A stretch of 64,000 nucleotides of DNA from Streptomyces sp. SJL17-4 (lineage in GTDB: Bacteria > Actinomycetota > Actinomycetes > Streptomycetales > Streptomycetaceae). The notes under the pieces were generated by a model. It did no database searches. It saw nothing but the letters and a program-made list of their open reading frames with translations, and was not told the DNA's origin. Every line of letters starts with the position of its first letter. The first letter of the stretch is position 1. Below are positions 27,690 through 37,200 of the stretch, piece by piece. A program made the translations under genes and the position numbers. The stretch is from the NCBI RefSeq assembly GCF_036826855.1, contig NZ_CP104578.1, positions 5,119,501 to 5,183,500 of the forward strand. Direction: 5' to 3'.

Positions 27690-28079
27690 TATGACGATGA
27701 CGGCGATGACCAGGCCCAGCACGTCCACGGCCAGTCCCCGCTTGCGGCCCGGCACCCTCTTCGCCGGGTCCCGGCCGGTCGTGGACGCGGGGACCCCGAC
27801 GGCCGCGTGGACACTCTGGGTGTCCAGCACCACCAGGGTCGGGTTCTCTCATCGCCGGGCCCGTTCACGGACCTGGCAGCGCAGGAGTTCGTGGATGACC
27901 TGGTCGGTGCCGTCGTCCCGCCAGGCGGCGAAGTAGTAGTACGTCGCGCTCCTCTGCGGCAGGTCGTGCGGGAGGTAGGCCCACTGGCAGCCGGTCCGGC
28001 CCTGGTAGAGGATCGCGTTGACGATCTCGCGCATCTCGTAGGTGCCCTGATGGCCGCTGACCGAGCGGTCAAAGGCTCA
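27690..28079 (-). pseudogene. IS5-family transposase remnant with in-frame stop
   Basis: A single minus-strand frame carries typical IS5/DUF4096 sequence: MREIVNAILYQGRTGCQWAY and YYYFAAWRDDGTDQVIHELL, then an in-frame TGA at 27849-27851. After the stop come VVLDTQSVHAAVGVPAST and GRKRGLAVDVLGLVIAVIVI. The DDE catalytic core beyond the first Asp strand is lost, as are the true N terminus and any terminal inverted repeats. The TGA is one transition from CGA (Arg), which would restore the frame. Flanking bases 27499-27689 and 28080-28166 hold nothing recognised. Confidence 0.8.
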
Positions 28080-28166
28080 CGAACCGGCCTCTCAGGGCCC
28101 TGCATGCGTTACCTCACGCTAGGAGCGGCCCACGGCGACGGCTCGTGGCGCCAGCCCGAACGGGCA

Positions 28167-29717
28167 TCACTCTGGGTCACGGTGGGCGTTCCGGTCCTCG
28201 CCCGCCGCCTCCTTCAGGACCGGGAAGCGGCGGGGTGCCAGGGTCAGCAGGACCAGGAGTGCCAGGGCCGCCGCCCCCGCCGCGCCGACGAAGACGTAGT
28301 CGACCGCCGCGTCGACCGCGCGGCGCAGGCCGTCCATCGCCCCTGCCGTCAGGGAGTCGGGGGCGTCCAGCGCGCGGGCCAGGGTGTCCAGGTCGCCGCC
28401 GCCCAGGCGGGCGGCCAGGACGCCGTTCGCCACCGCGCCGAACAGCGCCGCGCCCACGCTCTGGCCCACCTGGCGACAGAAGAGGACGGAGGCGGTGGTC
28501 GTGCCCCTCTCCTCGTACGGGACCGTCGACTGCACGCCCACGATCAGCGGCAGTTGGAAGAGGCCGAGGGCGGCGCCGAGCAGCAGCATGAGCAGGGCCG
28601 GCTGCCAGGGTTCGCCGGGGAACGGGAGGAACGGGAACGCCAGGAGGAGGACCAGGGCGAGTGAGATGCCGATGACGGCCGTCAGGCGGAAGCCGATCCG
28701 GCCGTAGATCCGGTTCGAGAACGCCGCGCTGATGGGCCAGCTCAGGGTCATCACCGAGAGCACGAAACCGGCCGCTATCGGCCCGAGGCCCAGGACGGAC
28801 TGCGCGTACGTGGGCAGGAAGACGGTCGGCGCGACCATGAGCAGGCCCAGCGCGCCGAGGGCGAGGTTGACGGCGGATATCGTGCGGCGGCGCCAGACCC
28901 AGCCGGGGATGATCGGTTCGGCCGCGCGCCGTTCGATCGCCACCGTCGCCGCGCCGAGGGCCGCCGCTCCGGCCAGGAGGCCGAGGGACGGGGCGGACAG
29001 CCAGGGCCAGGCGACGCCGCCCTGGACCAGGGCGGTGAGGAGCAGCGCCCCGGTGGCGAAGATGGCGAGCGCGCCCGCCCAGTCGATCCGTACGCGCGCG
29101 CGTGGCGTGGTGCGGGCCGGTTCCTTCAGGTGCTTGACGATCAGCCACAGCGCCACCGCCCCCACCGGCAGGTTGATCAGGAAGATCCAGCGCCAGTCGG
29201 CGTAGCCCGCGAGGAGGCCGCCGGCCGCCGGGCCGGCGACTGAGGAGGCGGCCCAGACGGAGGAGAGCTTCGCCTGGATCTTGGGGCGTTCCTTCAGCGG
29301 GTACAGGTCGGCGGCGATCGTCTGGATCGTGCCCTGGAGCGCGCCGCCGCCGAGGCCCTGGACGACGCGGAAGGCGATGAGGGAGGCCATGTTCCAGGCG
29401 GCCGCGCACAGGAGCGAGCCGATGAGGAAGAGGACGACCCCGGCGATCAGGACCGGCTTGCGGCCGAAGGTGTCGCTGAGCTTCCCGTACACCGGCAGGG
29501 TGACGGTCACGGCGAGCAGATAGCCGGAGAACAGCCAGGAGAAGACGGCGAGTCCGCCGAGGTCGCCGACGATCTGCGGGACGGCGGTGGACACGATCGT
29601 GCCGTCGATGGCGGCGAGCCCCATGCCGAGCATCAGGGCGGCCACTACGGGGCCGCGGCGGGCGGGTGGGGTGTCCGGGGCCGCTGTCGCGGCCCCCGTC
29701 ACGTACGGCTCCGTCAC
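28167..29717 (-). CDS. MFS multidrug exporter, DHA2 (14-TM) type
   Basis: The 516-residue product is a proton-driven drug exporter of the EmrB/QacA group. It shows 14 hydrophobic segments, motif A in the form YGKLSDTFGRK after TM2, motif C-like AGPAAGGLLAGY in TM5, and a second-half SWPISAAFSNRIYGRIG. The GTG at 29717 was taken because AAAGGA lies 9-10 nt before it; an in-frame ATG at 29741 would place that site inside the gene. No adjacent regulator is visible; the divergent neighbour is an ABC exporter, which shares the 193-bp promoter region. Confidence 0.9.
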   Translation of the reverse strand: MTEPYVTGAATAAPDTPPARRGPVVAALMLGMGLAAIDGTIVSTAVPQIVGDLGGLAVFSWLFSGYLLAVTVTLPVYGKLSDTFGRKPVLIAGVVLFLIGSLLCAAAWNMASLIAFRVVQGLGGGALQGTIQTIAADLYPLKERPKIQAKLSSVWAASSVAGPAAGGLLAGYADWRWIFLINLPVGAVALWLIVKHLKEPARTTPRARVRIDWAGALAIFATGALLLTALVQGGVAWPWLSAPSLGLLAGAAALGAATVAIERRAAEPIIPGWVWRRRTISAVNLALGALGLLMVAPTVFLPTYAQSVLGLGPIAAGFVLSVMTLSWPISAAFSNRIYGRIGFRLTAVIGISLALVLLLAFPFLPFPGEPWQPALLMLLLGAALGLFQLPLIVGVQSTVPYEERGTTTASVLFCRQVGQSVGAALFGAVANGVLAARLGGGDLDTLARALDAPDSLTAGAMDGLRRAVDAAVDYVFVGAAGAAALALLVLLTLAPRRFPVLKEAAGEDRNAHRDPE

Positions 29718-29910
29718 CGCGGCATTCCTTTCTTCGTACACCTAAATGAACGACGTCAGGGTGCCACCAGGACCAGGGATGGAGGAACCCCTAGGGGCAA
29801 CTCCCCCATACGGGCCAGGGGCTGTTCGTCCCGGCGGAGGAGGAGAACCGGCCCTCGCGGTTCTTAACTTGAACTTACAAACCCACCCGCTCCACCCCTA
29901 GGAGAAGACC

Positions 29911-30750
29911 GTGACCACGGCTGTGAACATCCCCAGGCACGGGGGCGAAGAGGAAGGGGCGGCGCGAAGCGCCTCCGTGAGGGGTGGTGGTCGGGTGGAG
30001 GGAGGGAGTACGGCCGTCGCCGCGCGGGCGCGTCAGGTCGTCAAGGCGTACGGCTCCGGGGAGACCCGGGTCGTCGCGCTGGACTCCGTCGACGTCGACA
30101 TCGCCCGCGGACAGTTCACCGCGATCATGGGACCCTCGGGTTCCGGCAAGTCGACCCTGATGCACTGCCTCGCCGGGCTCGACACCGTCACCAGCGGCGA
30201 GATCTTCCTCGACGAGACCGAGATCACCCGGCTCAAGGACAAGAAGCTCACGCAGCTGCGCCGGGACCGGATCGGCTTCATCTTCCAGGCGTTCAACCTG
30301 CTGCCGACCCTGAGCGCCATCGAGAACATCACGCTGCCGATGGACATCGCCGGCCGCAAGCCCGACGCCGAGTGGCTGCGCCGGGTCGTCGACACCGTCG
30401 GCCTCTCCGAGCGGCTCAAGCACCGGCCGAACGAGCTCTCCGGCGGCCAGCAGCAGCGCGTGGCCGTGGCCCGCGCGCTCGCCGCCCGGCCCGAGATCAT
30501 CTTCGGGGACGAGCCGACCGGAAACCTGGACTCGCGGGCGGGTGCCGAGGTCCTCGGCTTCCTCCGCACCTCGGTCGACGAGCTGGGGCAGACGATCGTC
30601 ATGGTCACGCACGACCCGGTCGCCGCCTCCTACGCGGACCGGGTCCTCTACCTCGCCGACGGGCGGATCGTGGACGAGATGCTCCGGCCGACCGCCGACG
30701 CCGTCCTCGACCGCATGAAGGACTTCGACGCGCGCGGGCGGACGTCATGA
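29911..30750 (+). CDS. ABC exporter ATP-binding protein (MacB/LolD type)
   Basis: The 279-residue ATPase has a 40-residue Gly/Ala-rich leader and then the complete cassette: Walker A GPSGSGKST, Q loop FIFQAFNLLP, signature LSGGQQQRVAVARAL, Walker B IIFGDEPTGNLD and H loop VTHDP. The MacB/LolD signature fits its partner, an FtsX-like permease whose start overlaps its stop by 4 nt (ATGA). The GTG start follows TAGGAG. Systems of this type move lipoproteins, peptides or antibiotics, or act as mechanotransmitters; no substrate is indicated here. Confidence 0.94.
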   Translation: MTTAVNIPRHGGEEEGAARSASVRGGGRVEGGSTAVAARARQVVKAYGSGETRVVALDSVDVDIARGQFTAIMGPSGSGKSTLMHCLAGLDTVTSGEIFLDETEITRLKDKKLTQLRRDRIGFIFQAFNLLPTLSAIENITLPMDIAGRKPDAEWLRRVVDTVGLSERLKHRPNELSGGQQQRVAVARALAARPEIIFGDEPTGNLDSRAGAEVLGFLRTSVDELGQTIVMVTHDPVAASYADRVLYLADGRIVDEMLRPTADAVLDRMKDFDARGRTS

Positions 30751-33320
30751 GCGTCCTGAAGACCTCGCTGCGCAACTTCTTCGCGCACAAGGGGCGCATG
30801 GCGCTCTCCGCCATCGCCGTCCTGCTCTCCGTCGCGTTCGTCAGCGGCACCCTCGTGTTCACCGACACGATGAACACGACGTTCGACAAGCTCTTCGCCT
30901 CGACCGCCTCCGACGTCACCGTCAGCCCCAAGGGCGCGGCGGTCGACGACGAGACCCCGCAGACCGGCCGCCCCGAGGCCTTCCCCGCCTCGCTCGTCGA
31001 GCAGGTCCGCAAGGTCGAGGGCGTCGAGGCCGCGCAGGGCGCGGTCATCTCGACCAGCGTCACCGTCGTCGACGCGAAGAACAAGAACGTCGGGCCCACC
31101 AGCGGCGCGCCGACCATCGCCGTCAACTGGAGCCCCAACGAGCTGCGTTCGGTGGAGATGGCGTCCGGCCATGAGCCGCGCGGCCCCACCGAGGTGGTCG
31201 TCGACGGCGACACCGCCGAGAAGCACGGCCTGAAGCTCGGCGACGAGCTGCGGACGATCTCCGTCGCGGGTGACTTCACCGCGAAGATCTCCGGCATCGT
31301 CGAGTTCAAGGTCACCAACCCCGGCGCCACCGTCGTCTACTTCGAGACGTCCACCGCACAGCGCGAACTCCTCGGCAAGGAAGGCCTGTTCACGCAGATC
31401 ACGGCCGACGCCGCGCCCGGCGTCAGCGATGACACGCTGAAGCGGAGCATCGCCGCCTCCATCGGCGCGGACTACAAGCTGCAGACCGCCGCCGAGGCCG
31501 CCGACGCGGGCCGCGAGGACGTCGCCGGCTTCCTCGACGTCATGAAGTACGCGATGCTCGGCTTCGCCGGAATCGCCTTCCTCGTCGGCATCTTCCTCAT
31601 CGTCAACACCTTCTCGATGCTGGTCGCCCAGCGGACCCGCGAGATCGGCCTCATGCGGGCCATCGGCTCCAGCCGCAAGCAGGTGAACCGTTCCGTCCTC
31701 ATCGAGGCGCTGCTCCTCGGCCTCTTCGGCTCCGTCGCCGGAGTCGCCGCGGGTGTCGGGCTCGCCGTCGGACTGATGAAGCTCATGTCGTCGATCGGCA
31801 TGGAGCTCTCCACCGACGACCTCACCGTCAGGTGGACGACCCCGGCCGTCGGCCTCGTCCTCGGCATCGTCGTCACCGTCCTCGCCGCCTACATCCCGGC
31901 CCGCCGCGCCGGGAAGGTCTCCCCGATGGCCGCGCTCCGCGACGCGGGCACCCCCGCCGACGGCAGGGCCGGCCGGATCCGCGGCGGCATCGGTCTCGGC
32001 CTCACCGCCGCCGGAGCGGCCGCGCTCGTGGCGGCGTCCCGCGCGGAGGAGGCCGCGCCCGGCTCGCTCTGGCTCGGACTCGGCGTCCTCCTCTCCCTCC
32101 TTGGCTTCGTCGTCGTCGGCCCGCTCCTCGCGGGCGGAGTCGTCCGCGCCCTGGGCGTCGTCGTGCTGCGGATGTTCGGCCCGGTCGGCCGGATGGCAGA
32201 GCGGAACGCGCTCCGCAACCCGCGCCGCACCGGCGCTACCGCCGCGGCCCTGATGATCGGCCTCGCGCTCGTCGCCGCACTGTCGGTCGTCGGCTCCTCG
32301 ATGGTCGCCTCGGCCACCGACGAGCTGGACCGGTCCGTCGGCGCCGACTTCATCGTGCAGTCCGGCACCGGGCAGCCGATCGTCCCGCAGGCCCAGGCCG
32401 CCCTGGAGAAGGCCCCGGGCCTGGACCACGTCACCGAGTACCGGTGGGTCGACGCCACCGTCACCGACCCCGCCGGGAAGACCACGAAGGCCGACCTGGC
32501 CGCCACCGAGCCGTCGTACGTGGGGGACCTGCGTCGGGAGACCACCGCCGGCACCCTCACCGACGCGTACGGCAAGGGCGCGATGTCGGTCGGCAGCGAC
32601 TACGCGACCGAGCACGGGGTGAAGGTCGGCGATGTCCTGACCGTCGCCTTCAAGGGCGGCGAGAAGGCGAAGCTGAAGGTCGCGGCGATCACCGCGGACA
32701 CGGGGCAGGTCGACAAGGGGGCGATGTACACCAACGTCACCACCGTCGCCGAGTACGTCCCCGCCGACCGCATGCCGCAGAGCCTGCTGCTGCTCGCCAG
32801 CGCGAAGGACGGCCAGGAGACCGAGGCCTACCAGGCCCTCAAGGACGCGCTCGTGCCGTACCCGCAGTACAAGGTGAGCAACCAGGCCGACTACAAGGAA
32901 CAGCTGCAGGACCAGGTCGGACAGCTGCTCAACATCGTGTACGGGCTCCTCGCCCTGGCGATCGTCGTCGCGATCCTTGGCGTCGTGAACACCCTGGCCC
33001 TGTCGGTCGTCGAGCGGACCCGGGAGATCGGCCTCATGCGGGCCATCGGCCTCTCGCGCCGCCAGCTGCGCCGCATGATCCGCCTGGAGTCGGTGGTGAT
33101 CGCCCTGTTCGGCGCGCTGCTCGGCCTCGGCCTGGGCATGGGCTGGGGCACGGCCGCGCAGAAGCTCCTTGCGCTGGAGGGACTCGGGGTCCTGGAGATC
33201 CCGTGGCCGACGATCCTGACGGTCTTCGTCGGCTCGGCGTTCGTGGGGCTCTTCGCGGCGCTGGTCCCGGCGTTCCGGGCGGGCCGGATGAACGTCCTGA
33301 ACGCGATCGCGAGCGAGTAG
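30747..33320 (+). CDS. FtsX/MacB-like ABC transporter permease
   Basis: The 857-residue product contains two FtsX modules. Each is a membrane helix, a large extracytoplasmic domain and three further helices. The first spans residues 1-395 (RMALSAIAVLLSVAFVSGTL at the start, RTREIGLMRAIGSSRKQVNR in the loop). The second spans 465-857 (RNPRRTGATAAALMIGLALV, RTREIGLMRAIGLSRRQLRR). Two conserved EIGLMRAIG coupling loops contact the ATPase. The tandem architecture is typical of Gram-positive MacB-like systems. Translation is coupled to the ATPase gene. Confidence 0.94.
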   Translation: MSVLKTSLRNFFAHKGRMALSAIAVLLSVAFVSGTLVFTDTMNTTFDKLFASTASDVTVSPKGAAVDDETPQTGRPEAFPASLVEQVRKVEGVEAAQGAVISTSVTVVDAKNKNVGPTSGAPTIAVNWSPNELRSVEMASGHEPRGPTEVVVDGDTAEKHGLKLGDELRTISVAGDFTAKISGIVEFKVTNPGATVVYFETSTAQRELLGKEGLFTQITADAAPGVSDDTLKRSIAASIGADYKLQTAAEAADAGREDVAGFLDVMKYAMLGFAGIAFLVGIFLIVNTFSMLVAQRTREIGLMRAIGSSRKQVNRSVLIEALLLGLFGSVAGVAAGVGLAVGLMKLMSSIGMELSTDDLTVRWTTPAVGLVLGIVVTVLAAYIPARRAGKVSPMAALRDAGTPADGRAGRIRGGIGLGLTAAGAAALVAASRAEEAAPGSLWLGLGVLLSLLGFVVVGPLLAGGVVRALGVVVLRMFGPVGRMAERNALRNPRRTGATAAALMIGLALVAALSVVGSSMVASATDELDRSVGADFIVQSGTGQPIVPQAQAALEKAPGLDHVTEYRWVDATVTDPAGKTTKADLAATEPSYVGDLRRETTAGTLTDAYGKGAMSVGSDYATEHGVKVGDVLTVAFKGGEKAKLKVAAITADTGQVDKGAMYTNVTTVAEYVPADRMPQSLLLLASAKDGQETEAYQALKDALVPYPQYKVSNQADYKEQLQDQVGQLLNIVYGLLALAIVVAILGVVNTLALSVVERTREIGLMRAIGLSRRQLRRMIRLESVVIALFGALLGLGLGMGWGTAAQKLLALEGLGVLEIPWPTILTVFVGSAFVGLFAALVPAFRAGRMNVLNAIASE

Positions 33321-33353
33321 CGCGGTCGCGGGACGGAACGGGGGAAACGGGGG

Positions 33354-33391
33354 AGTACGGCCCCGGTGCGCACATGCACCGGGGCCGTACT
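33354..33391. terminator. Bidirectional terminator between permease and PIN-toxin genes
   Basis: A 16-bp perfect stem (33354-33369 with 33376-33391) and a 6-nt loop lie between convergent stops. Confidence 0.88.
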
Positions 33392-33404
33392 GCTGCGCGG
33401 TCGG

Positions 33405-33773
33405 TCAGACCGTCAGCACCGGCACGTCGTACAGCGGGATGTGCTTGTCCCGCGTGACGAGTGTGAGTCCCTCGGTCTGCGCCTGGGCGATCAGTATCCG
33501 GTCGAAGGGGTCACGGTGGTGCGGCGGGAGAGCGCCCGCGCGGACGCCGTGCTCCGCGTTGATCGGCAGGGCCAGGAACTGGGTGTCCCTGGCCCGCTCC
33601 GCCACGTCGGTGGGGGCGTCGAGCTTACCGGTGGCCTGCTTGACGGAGAGCTCCCACGGAGTGACGGCGCTCATGTACACCCAGCGCTCCCTGGCCAGGA
33701 GTTCGCGGGTTTCGTCCGGAAGGTCGCCGTTGAGCCACCAGAGGACGACGTGCGTGTCGAGCAGAAGCCTCAC
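33405..33773 (-). CDS. PIN-domain toxin of a type II toxin-antitoxin pair
   Basis: The 122-residue product begins with GTG and LLLDTHVVLWW. It has the PIN acidic quartet: D6, E41 (TPWELSVK), D88/D91 (HRDPFDRILIAQA) and D109 (VTRDKH). PIN toxins are RNases, mostly acting on tRNA, rRNA or mRNA. Its start overlaps the antitoxin stop (GTGA), the usual layout in which antitoxin is translated first. The subgroup with WELSVK resembles COG3744-type proteins paired with Phd/YefM antitoxins. Confidence 0.93.
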   Translation of the reverse strand: MRLLLDTHVVLWWLNGDLPDETRELLARERWVYMSAVTPWELSVKQATGKLDAPTDVAERARDTQFLALPINAEHGVRAGALPPHHRDPFDRILIAQAQTEGLTLVTRDKHIPLYDVPVLTV

Positions 33774-34015
33774 TCGTCGGCTCCGAACGCCTCGTCGAAG
33801 CCTTCGGGAAGGTCGTCGAAGTCGTCGGCCACGGTGATGCGCCCCCGCAGGGAGCCGTAGTCGGTGCGGTGGACCTTCCCGGCCAGGGGGATCACCTTCG
33901 CGACAGGTTCCCCGGACTTGCTGATGATCACCTCCTCGCCGGTCGCGACCGCCTCCAGGATCTTGGAGAAGTGGGTCTTCGCCTCGTGGACGTTGTACTG
34001 CCGGGCTGCTTCCAT
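33770..34015 (-). CDS. Phd/YefM-family antitoxin
   Basis: The 81-residue product has the Phd/YefM DNA-binding N terminus (QYNVHEAKTHFSKILEAVAT, GEEVIISKSGEPVAKVIP). An acidic C-terminal tail (DDFDDLPEGFDEAFGADE) would wrap the toxin. It is the first gene of the pair, preceded by GAGAGG. A direct repeat in its promoter (34047-34066) is a candidate operator for autorepression. Confidence 0.93.
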   Translation of the reverse strand: MEAARQYNVHEAKTHFSKILEAVATGEEVIISKSGEPVAKVIPLAGKVHRTDYGSLRGRITVADDFDDLPEGFDEAFGADE

Positions 34016-34046
34016 CGCGGCCTCTCACAGCTAGGTGGAGCAAAGA

Positions 34047-34066
34047 TGGACTAAGTACTGGACTAA
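34047..34066 (-). promoter_or_regulatory. Direct-repeat candidate operator of the toxin-antitoxin pair
   Basis: TGGACTAA occurs twice, separated by GTAC, 32-51 bp upstream of the antitoxin start. This AT-rich patch probably overlaps the -10 region. Confidence 0.55.
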
Positions 34067-34262
34067 TCGTAGTGCTATGAGCCGACGGGCTGCCAGCTCC
34101 ATCACCCTCCCGAGTGGCCCCGCTCCTTCGGGCGAGTGACGGTGGCACGTCGTAGGCTGGGGGACGACCGGGCCGTACGCGTCCGGTACCACCCCGGCCC
34201 GTGACACGTGTCGGGCTGTTCGCGTTGCCCGCCCCCGTCACCCACCGGGATGGAAAAGCTTC

Positions 34263-37200
34263 ATGAGCCTGCACGGTCTGCTCGATGTCGTCGTCAAGGA
34301 CGCGGCCCTCGCCGAGGCGGTGAAGGCCGCCGCCGACGGGAACCGCCCGCACGTCGACCTGGTCGGGCCCGCGGCCGCCCGGCCCTTCGCCGTCGCCGCG
34401 CTCGCCCGGGACTCGGGGCGGCCGGTGCTCGCGGTGACCGCGACCGGCCGGGAGGCCGAAGACCTCGCCGCCGCGTTGCGGTCCCTGCTCGACCCGGACA
34501 CCGTCGTCGAGTACCCCTCCTGGGAGACCCTGCCCCACGAGCGGCTCTCGCCCCGGTCGGACACGGTGGGCCGCCGTCTCGCCGTGCTCCGTCGCCTCGC
34601 CCATCCGAGGGACGACGACCCGGCCGCCGGGCCCGTCAGCGTCGTCGTCGCGCCCATTCGTTCCGTGCTCCAGCCGCAGGTCAAGGGCCTCGGCGACCTG
34701 GAGCCCGTCGCGCTGCGGTCCGGCCGGACCGCTGATCTGAACGAGATCGTGGAGGGGCTCGCGGCCGCCGCGTACTCGCGCGTCGAGCTCGTCGAGAAGC
34801 GCGGCGAGTTCGCCGTACGCGGCGGCATCCTCGACGTCTTCCCGCCGACCGAGGAACACCCGCTCCGGATCGAGTTCTGGGGCGACGACGTCGAGGAGAT
34901 CCGGTACTTCAAGGTCGCCGACCAGCGGTCCCTCGAAGTGGCCGAGCACGGGCTCTGGGCGCCGCCCTGCCGTGAGCTGCTGCTCACCGAGGACGTACGG
35001 GAGCGGGCGCGGGCGCTCGCCGAGGCGCATCCCGAGCTGGGCGAGCTGCTCAACAAGATCGCCGAGGGCATCGCCGTCGAGGGCATGGAGTCCCTCGCCC
35101 CCGTCCTCGTCGACGACATGGAGCTCCTCCTCGACGTGCTGCCGAAGGGCGCCATGGCCGTCGTCTGCGACCCGGAGCGGGTCAGGACCCGGGCGTCGGA
35201 CCTGGTGGCGACCTCCCAGGAGTTCCTCCAGGCCTCCTGGGCGGCCACCGCCGGCGGCGGCGAGGCCCCGATCGACGTCGGCGCGGCCTCGCTGTGGGGG
35301 ATCGCGGACGTCCGGGACCGGGCCCGCGAGCTGGGGATGTCCTGGTGGTCGGTGTCGCCGTTCGCGGCGGACGTGACGACGGACGGTGCCGACGGGGACA
35401 CCCTCACGCTCGGCATGCACGCCCCCGAGTCCTACCGCGGCGACACCGCCCGTGCCCTCGCCGACACCAAGGGCTGGCTGGCCGACGGCTGGCGCACGGT
35501 CTACGTCACGGAGGCCCACGGCCCCGCGACCCGTACGGTCGAGGTCCTCGGCGGCGAGGGCATCGCCGCCCGCCTGGACGCGGACCTGGCCGAGATCTCC
35601 CCGTCGGTCGTGCACGTGGCGACCGGCTCCATCGACTACGGCTTCGTCGACGCGGCCCTCAAGCTCGCCGTCCTCACCGAGACCGACCTGTCCGGCCAGA
35701 AGGCGGCCGGCAAGGACGGCCAGCGGATGCCGGCCAAGCGCCGCAAGACCATCGACCCGCTGACCCTGGAGGTCGGCGACTACATCGTGCACGAGCAGCA
35801 CGGTGTCGGCCGGTACGTGGAGATGGTCCAGCGGACCGTGCAGGGCGCGACCCGCGAGTACCTCCTCGTCGAGTACGCCCCCGCCAAGCGCGGCCAGCCC
35901 GGCGACCGGCTGTACATCCCGACCGACCAGCTGGAGCAGGTCACCAAGTACGTGGGCGGCGAGGCGCCGACCCTGCACCGGCTCGGCGGCGCGGACTGGA
36001 CGAAGACGAAGGCGCGCGCGAAGAAGGCCGTCAAGGAGATCGCGGCCGACCTCATCAAGCTGTACTCGGCGCGCATGGCGGCCCCCGGGCACGCCTTCGG
36101 CTCCGACACCCCGTGGCAGCGCGAGCTGGAGGACGCCTTCCCGTACGCGGAGACGCCCGACCAGCTGTCCACCATCGCCGAGGTGAAGGAGGACATGGAG
36201 AAGACCGTCCCCATGGACCGTCTGATCTGCGGCGACGTGGGCTACGGCAAGACGGAGATCGCGGTACGCGCGGCCTTCAAGGCCGTCCAGGACGGCAAGC
36301 AGGTCGCCGTCCTCGTCCCGACGACGCTCCTCGTCCAGCAGCACTTCGGCACGTTCAGCGAGCGGTACTCCCAGTTCCCGGTGAAGGTGCGGGCGCTGTC
36401 CCGCTTCCAGACCGACACGGAGGCGAAGGCGACCCTGGAGGGCATGCGGGAGGGCTCGGTCGACGTCGTCATCGGCACCCACCGCCTCTTCGCCTCCGAG
36501 ACCAAGTTCAAGGACCTGGGCCTGGTCATCGTCGACGAGGAGCAGCGCTTCGGCGTCGAGCACAAGGAGCAGCTGAAGAAGCTCCGCGCCAACGTCGACG
36601 TGCTGACCATGTCGGCCACCCCCATTCCCCGTACGCTCGAAATGGCGGTCACCGGCATCCGCGAGATGTCGACGATCACCACCCCGCCGGAGGAGCGCCA
36701 CCCGGTCCTCACCTTCGTCGGCCCGTACGAGGAGAAGCAGATCGGCGCCGCGATCCGGCGTGAACTCCTGCGCGAGGGCCAGGTCTTCTACATCCACAAC
36801 CGGGTCGACTCGATCGACCGGGCGGCGGCACGGCTGCGCGAGATCGTCCCCGAGGCGCGGATCGCGACCGCCCACGGCCAGATGTCCGAATCGGCCCTGG
36901 AACAGGTCGTCGTCGACTTCTGGGAGAAGAAGTTCGACGTCCTCGTCTCGACGACGATCGTCGAGTCCGGCATCGACATCTCCAACGCCAACACCCTGAT
37001 CGTCGAGCGCGGCGACAACTTCGGCCTGAGCCAGCTGCACCAGCTGCGCGGTCGCGTCGGGCGTGGCCGCGAGCGGGGTTACGCGTACTTCCTGTACCCG
37101 CCGGAGAAGCCGCTCACGGAGACCGCGCACGAGCGGCTCGCGACGATCGCCCAGCACACCGAGATGGGGGCGGGCATGTACGTGGCCATGAAGGACCTGG

